DNA from: Natranaeroarchaeum sulfidigenes
GTDB taxonomy: Archaea > Halobacteriota > Halobacteria > Halobacteriales > Natronoarchaeaceae
Assembly (NCBI RefSeq): GCF_017094485.1
Contig: NZ_CP064786.1
Coordinates: 310,001 to 374,000 of the forward strand
Direction of reading: 5' to 3'
DNA: 64,000 nucleotides
The position numbers were made by a program, and so were the translations under genes. Positions 44,102 to 51,626 of this stretch are shown piece after piece. Under the pieces are notes generated by a model. That model was not told the DNA's origin. It did no database searches and saw nothing but the letters and a program-made list of their open reading frames with translations. Each line of letters starts with the position of its first letter. Position 1 is the stretch's first letter.

Positions 44102-44446
44102 ATGAGCGATCTCGACGCCGAACTGCAGGACCCGTCTACGTTCGGGGACAGCGATGCGCCGCCAGCCGATGAGAAGCCGTACAAGATAATCTTCGACGCC
44201 AGCGCGTGTTTCGGTGCCGGCAAGTGCGCCGAGGTGGCGAAAAACTGGGAAATGGACATCAAAAGCGGGATGGCAAAGCCCCGATCGTACTACATCGGCG
44301 AGGACGACCTCGACGAGAACGTCCGTGCTGCGGAGGTCTGTCCTGCCAACAAGGGCGCTGGCTGTATCTATGTCATCGACCGCCGCACCGACGAGGAGGT
44401 CGCGCCGGATCCACATGGCGACGGAACGTTCAGTCTGGAGCGGTAA
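44102..44446 (+). CDS. Ferredoxin-like iron-sulfur protein
   Basis: A 114-residue protein. CFGAGKC and, about 40 residues later, ENVRAAEVCPANKGAGC carry the Cys ligands for a single [3Fe-4S] or [4Fe-4S] cluster of the monocluster type; the usual fourth ligand position is not clear, so a 3Fe-4S cluster is likely. The negatively charged N-terminus is typical of haloarchaeal ferredoxin-like proteins. It could serve the ferredoxin reductases in the window, but there is no direct evidence. Confidence 0.75.
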   Translation: MSDLDAELQDPSTFGDSDAPPADEKPYKIIFDASACFGAGKCAEVAKNWEMDIKSGMAKPRSYYIGEDDLDENVRAAEVCPANKGAGCIYVIDRRTDEEVAPDPHGDGTFSLER

Positions 44447-44501
44447 GTCGGGTAACGAAACCCACTTGTCATAGTGGGCAGTACCGACGAGTGCATCCTG
44501 C

Positions 44502-44586
44502 GCGAGGGTGGCTGAGCCAGGCCAAAGGCGGCGGGCTTAAGACCCGCTCTCGTAGGAGTTCCTGGGTTCGAATCCCAGCCCTCGCA
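44502..44586 (+). tRNA. tRNA-Leu(TAA)
   Basis: Acceptor GCGAGGG pairs with CCCTCGC, discriminator A at 44586. The anticodon stem GCGGG/CCCGC holds CTTAAGA, anticodon TAA (Leu, UUA/UUG codons). The long variable arm (TCTCGTAGGAGTTC) is the class II form of tRNA-Leu. It is 85 nt. Two exact copies of its last 20 nt follow downstream. Confidence 0.96.
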
Positions 44587-44866
44587 CTCGTCACGAGCAT
44601 ATTCGCGAGTGACGAGTACGTAATGTGGGATTCGAAGAGGCGAGTCGCAGCGCGAACGAATGTGAGCGACCGTCTGGACGTGTTCGAATCCCAGCCCTCG
44701 CATTTTCCGGCTCGACCGTACGGGAGAGCCGTGAAAATCTAACAATGGGATTCGAGCAGACGAGTCGCAGCGCGAACGACTGTGAGCGACCGTCTCGACG
44801 TGTTCGAATCCCAGCCCTCGCATTTTCCGGCTCGAACGGACGTGAGAGGCGTGAAAACCTGTGTTG
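44586..44866 (+). repeat. Two tandem 120-bp units carrying tRNA-Leu 3'-end copies
   Basis: A hairpin (ACTCGTCAC 44586-44594, GTGACGAGT 44609-44617) follows the tRNA. Units 44627-44746 and 44747-44866 then repeat with about ten mismatches in the first 112 positions. Each begins GGGATTCGA, an inverted T-arm, contains AGCGCGAACGA and TGTGAGCGACCGTCT, and then has the exact 20-nt tRNA 3' end TTCGAATCCCAGCCCTCGCA (44683-44702 and 44803-44822; native 44567-44586), followed by a TTTTCCGGCTC...GAAAA hairpin. No gene lies here. The right unit abuts the stop of the pilin-like gene. Confidence 0.92.
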
Positions 44867-44867
44867 G

Positions 44868-45872
44868 TTAGCAGGACTCCCCATCGATCGTTGAGTCGCC
44901 ACTGCAATCGATACGGGCATCCTCGATATCTGTCCCCCCACGGATGTGGCTATCATCGAGATTGAGCTCCGTATTGCCAGCGGTATCGATTACGTCCCCG
45001 CCGATCTGACTCTCTTCGTCCAGGTCGACGGTTCCCTCCGCGCTAACATCGCCGTGAATCGTTGCCTGATCGGCCTCCTCGGCCATGTCGATATCTCCTC
45101 CAGCATCTACATTGCCGTGAATTTCGCTGTCCTCCTGGATTTCGACTTCACCGTCGGACGTGACATCGCCACCAATCTCTCCCCCACCATCTACCTCAAC
45201 TTCGTCGTCGGACACAATATCGTCTCCAATCAGATACCCACCATCAACATCAACTTCATCGGTAATGTAGACGTCACCGATCAATATCCCATCCTCTTCG
45301 ATTTCTAACTCCGCGTCCCAGCGATCCCCGGAGGAGCCGATGTCACAGGCGACAGTATCGCCTTCGTCAATCTCGATATCGTCGTCTTCGCGATCGATAT
45401 CGTACGACTCACAATTGTCATCCGCAAGTGTCACCTCCTCCCCGCGCAGTTCGTACGAGTCGATAATCGCCGACCGGGACTCCGTGTCGTCGGTCCAGAT
45501 CACCTGAATCGTATCGCCCTCTTCGAGGTCCTCCCCGTCACAGTACGATAGGATCGTCTCGTCGCCTGTGCTGATAGCACCGTTCCCTCCCCAGTCTTCA
45601 CATTGGGTCCCGTCGTCGAGCTGGAACTCGATGTTGCCGGAATCGACCTCCTCACCGGTATCCATGACGACTTGCACGCCAACGCCTGCCGCCCCCTCCT
45701 CAATATATGCCATCTCGGTGTCTGGTGGGGCCTGGGTCGGCGAGAATCCCAGGACGAACGCGCCGATCACCGCGGCCATCGTGACGAAGATGCCGATCAT
45801 CAGCACGACACCGATCACCGGGGAGACGCCGCGGTCATCACCGGGAAGTGATGATTTTCTGGGGGAAGACAT
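44868..45872 (-). CDS. Type IV pilin-like protein with bactofilin-like beta-helix domain
   Basis: A 334-residue protein. The N-terminus MSSPRKSSLPGDDRGVSPVIGVVLMIGIFVTMAAVIGAFVLGF is a class III signal followed by the pilin helix; cleavage before GVSP is expected by the archaeal prepilin peptidase. After a beta-rich segment (residues about 55-200), repeated short blocks such as GGDVTSDGEVEI, HGNVDAGGDIDM and HGDVSAEGTVDL resemble bactofilin/polymer-forming right-handed beta-helix repeats. The fusion suggests a surface filament with a self-assembling head. A TATA-like TTTATTACT lies about 25 nt before the ATG. Confidence 0.75.
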   Translation of the reverse strand: MSSPRKSSLPGDDRGVSPVIGVVLMIGIFVTMAAVIGAFVLGFSPTQAPPDTEMAYIEEGAAGVGVQVVMDTGEEVDSGNIEFQLDDGTQCEDWGGNGAISTGDETILSYCDGEDLEEGDTIQVIWTDDTESRSAIIDSYELRGEEVTLADDNCESYDIDREDDDIEIDEGDTVACDIGSSGDRWDAELEIEEDGILIGDVYITDEVDVDGGYLIGDDIVSDDEVEVDGGGEIGGDVTSDGEVEIQEDSEIHGNVDAGGDIDMAEEADQATIHGDVSAEGTVDLDEESQIGGDVIDTAGNTELNLDDSHIRGGTDIEDARIDCSGDSTIDGESC

Positions 45873-45934
45873 ACAACCTACATATTATTGGACAGTAATA
45901 AATCCCGGCCGAGGCCCTGCGGTCGCCTTGACCT

Positions 45935-46834
45935 CTACAGCGCTTTGACCCAGCCCGGAACCGACGCCATGCCGTCTTTGTCCTCCCAGCCGTTCTCGCG
46001 GAGGTACTCGGGAAGCGTGGTGAACTCGAAGCCAAATCGCTCGGGAAGCGCGTCGATGTCTGCCTCGTAGCCGACCTCGTTGAACCACTCGCACATGACG
46101 GTGAACTCCTCGCCGAAGCTCTCGTAGGCGTCTTCGATGGGGACGTGGTACGGCTCGACGTCGAGGCCGGTCACCTCCGAGAGGACGGCCGCAGTCTCGG
46201 CGAGCGTCAGTTCGTCGCCCGCGAGGTCGATGCGCTCCCCGACAAACTCGTCAGGGCGCTCGAAGGCGACCGCCGCGGCGTGGCCCACGTCGTCGACGTC
46301 GATCATCTGCAGCGGGACGCCCTCGGCGAGCGGGAGCGCGATGGTGCCGTCCTCGACGATGTCCTCGGCGAACGCTTCGAGGTTCTGGAAGAAGAACACG
46401 GGCTGGAGCGTGGTCAGCGGGAGATCGAGCTCCTGTGCGTGCGTCTCGATCTCGTCTGCCGAGTCGAAGTGGGGGATGCCGGTGTCTTTGTGATGGCTGC
46501 CGACGCCGCTGAAGACGAACTGCTCGACGCCTTCCTCGTTGGCGACATCTGCGAGGTTCTTGCCCTGTTGCACCTGGGCCTCGTAGCCCTGTGTCCAGAA
46601 GTTCGTGACTGCGAAGACGGCATCGGCCGTGGCGACGTGCGCCCGGAACGAGTCGGGGTCGTTCAGGTTCCCCTCGACCATCTCGACGCCCCGATCCGCA
46701 AGGGCCACTGCCGCGTCACTGTCGGCGTCACGCGTAAGGCCGAGCACGTCGAACGATTCCTCGGAAGCGAGGAGGTGGTCAACTACGGCCCCGCCCTGAT
46801 TGCCGGTCGCGCCGGTGACGAGCACGCTCGTCAT
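45935..46834 (-). CDS. NmrA-family NAD(P)-binding protein
   Basis: A 299-residue atypical SDR: VLVTGATGNQGGAVVDHLL (GxxGxxG), GLTRDADSD, and the long substrate half with QFVFSGVGSHHKDTGIPHF and VPLQMIDVDDVGHAAAVAF. The Tyr-x-x-x-Lys pair is absent, as in NmrA-like and HSCARG-like redox sensors. It may sense NADPH rather than catalyse. It is divergent from the cupin gene, with a palindromic intergenic region. Confidence 0.88.
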   Translation of the reverse strand: MTSVLVTGATGNQGGAVVDHLLASEESFDVLGLTRDADSDAAVALADRGVEMVEGNLNDPDSFRAHVATADAVFAVTNFWTQGYEAQVQQGKNLADVANEEGVEQFVFSGVGSHHKDTGIPHFDSADEIETHAQELDLPLTTLQPVFFFQNLEAFAEDIVEDGTIALPLAEGVPLQMIDVDDVGHAAAVAFERPDEFVGERIDLAGDELTLAETAAVLSEVTGLDVEPYHVPIEDAYESFGEEFTVMCEWFNEVGYEADIDALPERFGFEFTTLPEYLRENGWEDKDGMASVPGWVKAL

Positions 46835-46879
46835 TTCAGAGCCCCTCCATCGCCGTGTTGGTCGCTGTCGTCGATACGG

Positions 46880-46974
46880 GCTGTTGTGCGGGTCCGAAAG
46901 TCAGTTTCATTACGTTACTTAGTTCGTTCTGAAACTACTATATGCGTTTGGCGACAGTGGAGTTACTACGTAAC
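46880..46974. promoter_or_regulatory. Divergent intergenic region with palindromes
   Basis: Between the NmrA gene (start 46834) and the cupin gene (start 47033) lie AGTTTCA facing TGAAACT (about 46901-46938) and the perfect GTTAC-TAC-GTAAC palindrome at 46962-46974. Such sites often serve shared control of divergent redox genes. No regulator gene is adjacent. Confidence 0.4.
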
Positions 46975-47032
46975 ACGAGTGTTACCGAGCAATCAGTACA
47001 GACACAAGTGGCTGGACTGCGACGGTTATCGC

Positions 47033-47506
47033 ATGAAAATCAATGAGTCGGAGCTCGACTGGACCGAGTACGATCGTGGAGACGCCACCTTCCGCCGCAA
47101 GCAGCTTTCGGATGCAGTCGACAGTCAGCAGCTCGGGTGTAGCCTCTATGAACTACCACCGGGGAATCGCTCGTGGCCGTATCACTACCACACCGCGAAC
47201 GAGGAAGCGCTCTACGTACTTTCGGGGGCTGGGAGCGTGAAACGCGAGAGCGGCCTCGAACCGCTCCAGCCCGGCGACTTCGTGACGTTCCTGGCGGACA
47301 AGCGGGGCGGCCACCGAATCGTCAACGATGGCGAGGAGACGCTCCGGTACCTGATGCTCTCGACGATGAACGAACCCGACGTGACGATCTATCCCGAGTC
47401 CGAGCGTTTTGGCGTCTTCGTCGGATCGCCCCCCGGTGGACGCGAGGAGCGCTCCCTGCACGGCTACTACGAGATGGACGATGACGTCGAGTACTGGGAG
47501 GAGTAG
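47033..47506 (+). CDS. Cupin-domain protein
   Basis: A 157-residue single-cupin protein: LGCSLYELPPGNRSWPYHYHTANEEALYVLSG contains the HxH...E metal ligands of motif 1, and PGDFVTFLADKRGGHRIVNDGEETL contains motif 2 with the His. Cupins hold one divalent metal and act as small-molecule enzymes or sensors. ATG 47033 was picked because the N-terminal extension of the long ORF is not conserved. It is convergent with the Taw2 gene, end to end. Confidence 0.88.
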   Translation: MKINESELDWTEYDRGDATFRRKQLSDAVDSQQLGCSLYELPPGNRSWPYHYHTANEEALYVLSGAGSVKRESGLEPLQPGDFVTFLADKRGGHRIVNDGEETLRYLMLSTMNEPDVTIYPESERFGVFVGSPPGGREERSLHGYYEMDDDVEYWEE

Positions 47507-48589
47507 CTACCCAATCCGAACGTCACAGACGACGTGCCAGACGCCTTCGGAGTGGCTCTTGACGCGCCGCTTTTCCAGGATCTCGACGTCACGTCCAGCC
47601 CGATCTGCGGCCGCTTCGATCCGCTCGGTGGGCCGCTCCCAGAGGCAGGACTCGGGCGTCGCCGCGTGGACGTGGACGATGCCACCCGGCGCAACCGCGT
47701 CGAAGGCGGTGTCTAAGAACTCGTGGGCTTCCAGCGAGCGCGATTCGTCCTCCTCGGTCTCGACGCCGTAGTAGCCCATCACCACGCGGTCGGCGTCCGA
47801 GACCTCGACGTCACGGCAGTCCGCACGGTAGGCCTCGACGTTCGCCGTCACGTCGTTGAGCACGGCGTTCTCGATCAGGAAGTGATAGGCTGTGGAGTTG
47901 ATTTCGGCCGCGGTGACCCGTGCGCCAGCGCGAGCCATGGGGAGCGTGAAGTAGCCGATCCCGGCAAACATGTCGAAGACGCGCTCGGGACCATCGGTGT
48001 CGGTCTCCGGTTCGGGTCCCTCTTCGCCTGCGACGACCGCGCCCATCCGGGCGCGTTCGGCCTTGTTCCCCGGCGAGAACATCACCGTGCGGAGATCCAG
48101 CGCGTACCGGGTGCCGTGTTCGGTGTGGATCGTCTCGGTATCTTCGACGCCAGCAATAATCCGCCCGCTCGGCTCGCGGTGAACGCCCGAAACACCGCCG
48201 TCCGCGAGCACAGTGTCGGCCTCGCCGTGAAGCTCCAGCAGCGCCTCGCCGACCTCTCCCTCCCGGGGACAGTCCTCGTCGAGGGTCACGAGGAGGACAC
48301 TGCCGATCACCGCCCACGAGCCGGGAGCGAGTTCCAGTTCCGCCTCGGTCCAGCCCCGCTCGGCCAGTAGATCGATGAGGTCGGGTGCACGGAGTTCCAG
48401 GTCGGTCTGGCGCATGACGTCGAGGACGTCCGTCTCCTGTGGCGGCTCGGTCACCGGGAGCGCGACTGTGCCGTCGTCGTGGTCCGTAACCCGTCGACCG
48501 TCGTCGTAGACGCCCTCATCCCGGAGCGACTCGATCGCGATCTCTGCGTGGGGTTTCTCGACGAGGGCGGCGAGGGCGTCCTCACTCAT
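47507..48589 (-). CDS. Taw2-like SAM-dependent tRNA wyosine aminocarboxypropyltransferase
   Basis: A 360-residue class I SAM-binding protein with FDMFAGIGYFTLPMARAGARVTAAEINSTAYHFL, the TYW2/Taw2-type motif, and an N-terminal domain shared with Trm5. Taw2 transfers the aminocarboxypropyl group of SAM to the imidazoline-type guanosine at position 37 of tRNA-Phe. Trm5-like methylation is the alternative. The start at 48589 overlaps the NMD3 stop by 8 bp, implying translation from the same mRNA. Confidence 0.78.
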   Translation of the reverse strand: MSEDALAALVEKPHAEIAIESLRDEGVYDDGRRVTDHDDGTVALPVTEPPQETDVLDVMRQTDLELRAPDLIDLLAERGWTEAELELAPGSWAVIGSVLLVTLDEDCPREGEVGEALLELHGEADTVLADGGVSGVHREPSGRIIAGVEDTETIHTEHGTRYALDLRTVMFSPGNKAERARMGAVVAGEEGPEPETDTDGPERVFDMFAGIGYFTLPMARAGARVTAAEINSTAYHFLIENAVLNDVTANVEAYRADCRDVEVSDADRVVMGYYGVETEEDESRSLEAHEFLDTAFDAVAPGGIVHVHAATPESCLWERPTERIEAAADRAGRDVEILEKRRVKSHSEGVWHVVCDVRIG

Positions 48590-49715
48590 CAGTACGCTGG
48601 CGTTGCGATCGCCCGTCTTCAGGGAGGACGTGCAATCCCGCACGGCTCTTGAGCACGGTTACCGTCTCGGCATCGGGGTCGAGATAGTCGGGCCGTGCGA
48701 TCGTCTTCGCGCGGTAGGTCTCGGGGTCGAGCACCTGCACTGCGTGGTCATCCTCGACCGTCACGAGGGTGGTCTCCTCGCCGTCCTCGACGCTGCCGAG
48801 TCGGCGGGCGTCCGGTGAATCGCCGTCCTCGTAGGACGCCTCGTAGCGCTCGCCGGTGGTGAGGTAGGTCCCTTTCAGGTTACCGCGGGCGCTGGTCACG
48901 AGCACCGGCCCTTCGTCGTCGTCTTTCGGGTCAATGATGTGGCCCGGCCGATAGGGAGGGAGACGGATCGCGTAGGTTACCCGGTAGACCTCGTTGCCGT
49001 CGGAATCCTCGGTGACCAGCGTTTCGGCGTCGTTGAAGCTCCCGCCGAACTCGTCGACGACACGCTGGGATACCTTCATCCCGATCTTGTTCGTTGACAG
49101 GCGGATGTTCAGCCCGTCGTCGTTCTCTTTCATTTCCGTAACAAACGCATCCCGGTCGCCCGTGGCCTCCATCTCGGCGACGACTTCGTTGGCGATCTCT
49201 TTCGTCCGGCTGATCTCCTCGGCGGTCGGCGTCCGATCGACTCCGCGCAGCTGGACGATGCTGGCGTAGTAATCGCCCGAGATGCGCCCGCAGCGCTGGC
49301 AGGTCTGGCGGGAGATCCTGACCGGGACGGTCACCTGTTCCTCGACCGGTTCCTCCCCGACGAGGCCGGTGAAGTAACAGTGCATCCGGATCGTTGTCTC
49401 GTCGACCTGCTCGGGCTCGACCTGCCAGGAGAACTCGTCGACGTCGATGTGGACCGCGAGCGCCTCGGTCACCTCGTCGATGGCCACGTCGGTGTAGTCC
49501 TCCGCGCCGATGTCGATCCAGCGGTTGCCCCGGTGGACCGCGCCACAGGTCGCACACACGAGCACCTGCACGCGGTCGGGTGCGTCGATCAGCTCGAACT
49601 CCTCGAAGTAACAGTCATCACAGAGGGCGGCGTCGCCGCGGCGGGCCTCCCGCACTTCGAGTGGCGTCTCGATGGAGTCGCCACAGCGCGGGCAGAAGGC
49701 ACGGGATTCGCTCAT
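48582..49715 (-). CDS. NMD3-family protein
   Basis: A 377-residue protein: an N-terminal zinc-binding region with CPRCG, CDDC, CATCG and CQRCG pairs, then a domain reading YYASIVQLRG and a beta-rich domain (YRVTYAIRLPPYRPGHIIDPKDDDEGPVLVTSARGN). This is the archaeal counterpart of eukaryotic NMD3, which binds the large ribosomal subunit. In archaea it probably acts in 50S assembly or quality control. It begins with MSESRAFCPRCG at 49715; no TATA box is evident close by. Confidence 0.88.
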   Translation of the reverse strand: MSESRAFCPRCGDSIETPLEVREARRGDAALCDDCYFEEFELIDAPDRVQVLVCATCGAVHRGNRWIDIGAEDYTDVAIDEVTEALAVHIDVDEFSWQVEPEQVDETTIRMHCYFTGLVGEEPVEEQVTVPVRISRQTCQRCGRISGDYYASIVQLRGVDRTPTAEEISRTKEIANEVVAEMEATGDRDAFVTEMKENDDGLNIRLSTNKIGMKVSQRVVDEFGGSFNDAETLVTEDSDGNEVYRVTYAIRLPPYRPGHIIDPKDDDEGPVLVTSARGNLKGTYLTTGERYEASYEDGDSPDARRLGSVEDGEETTLVTVEDDHAVQVLDPETYRAKTIARPDYLDPDAETVTVLKSRAGLHVLPEDGRSQRQRTDE

Positions 49716-49879
49716 GGAGCGGTCGTACGCCCCAATCCGTGTTAAACGCCGCGTTCTGTCCGGTCCAGGTTGGCCGGAGCGATAGGATGATACCAGACGA
49801 CCGTGACCCCGTCGCGGGCGAGGGTACGCAAGATCGGTAACTCCCTGATGATACAAATTCGTGTGGGCGTATTACACGT

Positions 49880-50103
49880 ATGGGCACGAAGACTCTAACC
49901 ATCTCCGAGGAGGCGTATGAGCGTCTCAAAGCACACAAACGAGACGATGAGGGCTTCACGGACACGATCCTACGCCTTACCGAGAGCGAGGGTGACGTGA
50001 TGAAGGGGTCGGAGCAATGCGTGATGACGAGGGGTTCCGTGACGCGGTGACATCGACTCGTGAGGAGCTGGACGCCGATCTTCGGGAGCGTGACACGTGG
50101 TGA
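49880..50103 (+). pseudogene. Frameshifted VapB-type antitoxin remnant
   Basis: The ORF reads MGTKTLTISEEAYERLKAHKRDDEGFTDTILRLTESEGDVMKG, then shifts frame: the original frame ends in TGA after 56 codons, while a +1 frame continues as VGAMRDDEGFRDAVTSTREELDADLRERDTW to a TGA at 50101-50103. The N-terminal part is typical of an antitoxin of the VapB/DUF217 type. One inserted or deleted base in AAGGGGTCGG is the likely cause. It lies immediately before the split vapC and shares its fate. Confidence 0.8.
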
Positions 50104-50329
50104 TCGCTCTGGACACTACGTTTCTCCTGGACTATCTCGACGGTGAGCCTGCCGCAGGGGAATTTCTCGAATCACGCACCAACAAACCGGTCCATGCACC
50201 GTCGCTTGCGCTGTTCGAGACGTATCGCGGAGCAGCCACGTCATCGGGTTCTGACGGGCTATATCGGGTCACGACCCGTCTCGACTGGATCGAGCCGCTG
50301 GCGGTGACCGACGGGGCCGCTCGGGAGGC
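50097..50329 (+). pseudogene. VapC PIN toxin, N-terminal half, interrupted by an IS
   Basis: MVIALDTTFLLDYLDGEP starts a PIN domain (Asp 6 in the GTG-started reading) and runs to AVTDGAAREAV, where the frame ends in TAA after 81 codons, just inside an IS6-like end. The natural continuation is found 5.3 kb away at 55678-55836. The two halves together give about 130 residues, the normal PIN length. The catalytic C-terminal acidic residues are separated, so no active toxin can be made. Confidence 0.85.
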
Positions 50330-50790
50330 GGTGTTCAGATAAGGACGAAGGGTGAGGCGGTGTGATTTGCTAGTGCCTACGCCAGAAACCACCCGCCTCA
50401 ACGGATGTACTGGCTGGATCGACTTGGATTGTATTGAGCGAGAAGCGACACCGGAGGAGCTGATGCAGCTTGGTATTCAGTTGCACGTCGGCAGTATTTC
50501 ACTTTCGAATACTGTATATGTACTTGATAGGTTTGGTGTCAATCGCTGCCGATCAACAGTTCATAACTAGGTACAGAAGGCCGATCTACAGCCGCTCGAT
50601 GGAGCAAACCTGGATCACGTCGCGGTTGACGAAACCGTGATCCAACTGAATGACGAACGGTTCTGGCTGTATGCTGCGGTCGATCCCAAGACGAACCGCT
50701 TGTTGCACGTGAAGCTTGTTCCGACGAGAAACATCTCGTCGATGACGCGCTCCAGAGCCCCGCGCTCACCAGTTCTTGAGATGTCGGGCT
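50330..50790 (+). mobile_element. IS6-family transposase, N-terminal part (degenerate)
   Basis: The left end GTGTTCAGATAAG (50331-50343) matches the right end of the same insertion in inverted form. The ORF from 50384 reads PETTRLNGCTGWIDLDCIE...GIQLHVGSISLSNTVYVLDRFGVNRCRSTVHN, then TAG replaces the expected Trp codon, and the frame resumes as VQKADLQPLDGANLDHVAVDETVIQLNDERFWLYAAVDPKTNRLLHVKL before further decay (KHLVDDAL near 50725). The family is IS6 by its D-x-x catalytic and WLYAAVDP pattern. Nonfunctional. Confidence 0.85.
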
Positions 50791-51257
50791 TCGGTTATTG
50801 CTGCTCATCGTGGGTCTGATGCCGCAGAATATCTGGTGATATCTCCACTGGATGTACGTGGCGGTGCCCCACCGTGAGGTCACCGCCTCTGGAAGTGGTC
50901 GTTCACGGAGTTCTGTGAAATGACAGTTCGTACTACCTGGACAGCTCTCGGTGTGTGCAGAGGGGTCCCAGCAAACCTACCACTTGACCATCGGTTCTTG
51001 CGGTAGCTGTCCCTGTTGAAGCAGCGGTGGTGAATGGCGATACTGTCATGTCAGCGGCGATCAGCCGCCGATAACGGTTGTTCAGTGCCGAAACTCACCG
51101 CCACCCATTTCTTGGAGACGGCCCGAGCACAGTTCAAGCAGATTCAGTGCCTACTGGACGAGATAGTACGGCTGTTGATATGATTGACTGAGTATAGCGA
51201 TTCACTATATACACCGATAGTGACTAAATTTAATATATAGCGTTCACATCTGATTAT
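50791..51257. other. Degenerate mobile-element DNA, no intact gene
   Basis: The reading frames are broken. Stretches such as TATHFLETARAQFKQIQCLL on the plus strand (about 51091-51150) look like the worn end of another transposase. CGGTGGTGAATGGCGATACTG (51025-51045) recurs as a close copy at 54641-54661, near the other side of the LamG gene pair. Confidence 0.5.
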
Positions 51258-51536
51258 ATGGACAGCATCCTAAGGCTTGCACGAGGCGCTGGGTGGGCAG
51301 TGGCGTTTATTGGTGCGTGCGTGATTCTTTATCCAGTTTTCAGCTTTTTGGCACGGTTTGGCGTTAGGAGTCTCGACGAGACCTTCGGAGGAACCTATCT
51401 AGTAACCGGGAGTTTTCTCCACCTACCGGTAATCCTCGTTCTTGGTTTTGTGATAGTTATCGCGGGATTCCATCTCCTCGGTTGGATTGATAACCTAGAA
51501 AAGAGGAAATTCAATTCGAATGAAGACGCTCATTGA
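51258..51536 (+). CDS. Small membrane protein, unknown function
   Basis: A 92-residue protein with two hydrophobic helices (about residues 14-35 and 53-74) and a basic C-terminal tail. A TATA-like TTTAATATATAG lies about 28 nt before the ATG, so it is probably expressed. It lies inside the nested insertion; the low GC of its promoter suits acquired DNA. No family recognised. Confidence 0.6.
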   Translation: MDSILRLARGAGWAVAFIGACVILYPVFSFLARFGVRSLDETFGGTYLVTGSFLHLPVILVLGFVIVIAGFHLLGWIDNLEKRKFNSNEDAH

Positions 51537-51626
51537 GAGGGTCTGCGTCAAGACATTTACCGCATACTGTGTACCGCCCTTCGGTTGCGCCGGTGAATCC
51601 GTACAACAGACTGCACGAGATCGGTG

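Noticed and set aside
44625-44894. 89- to 121-codon ORFs over the tRNA-Leu repeats
   Set aside because: They repeat in step with the 120-bp units and contain T-arm sequence; not proteins.
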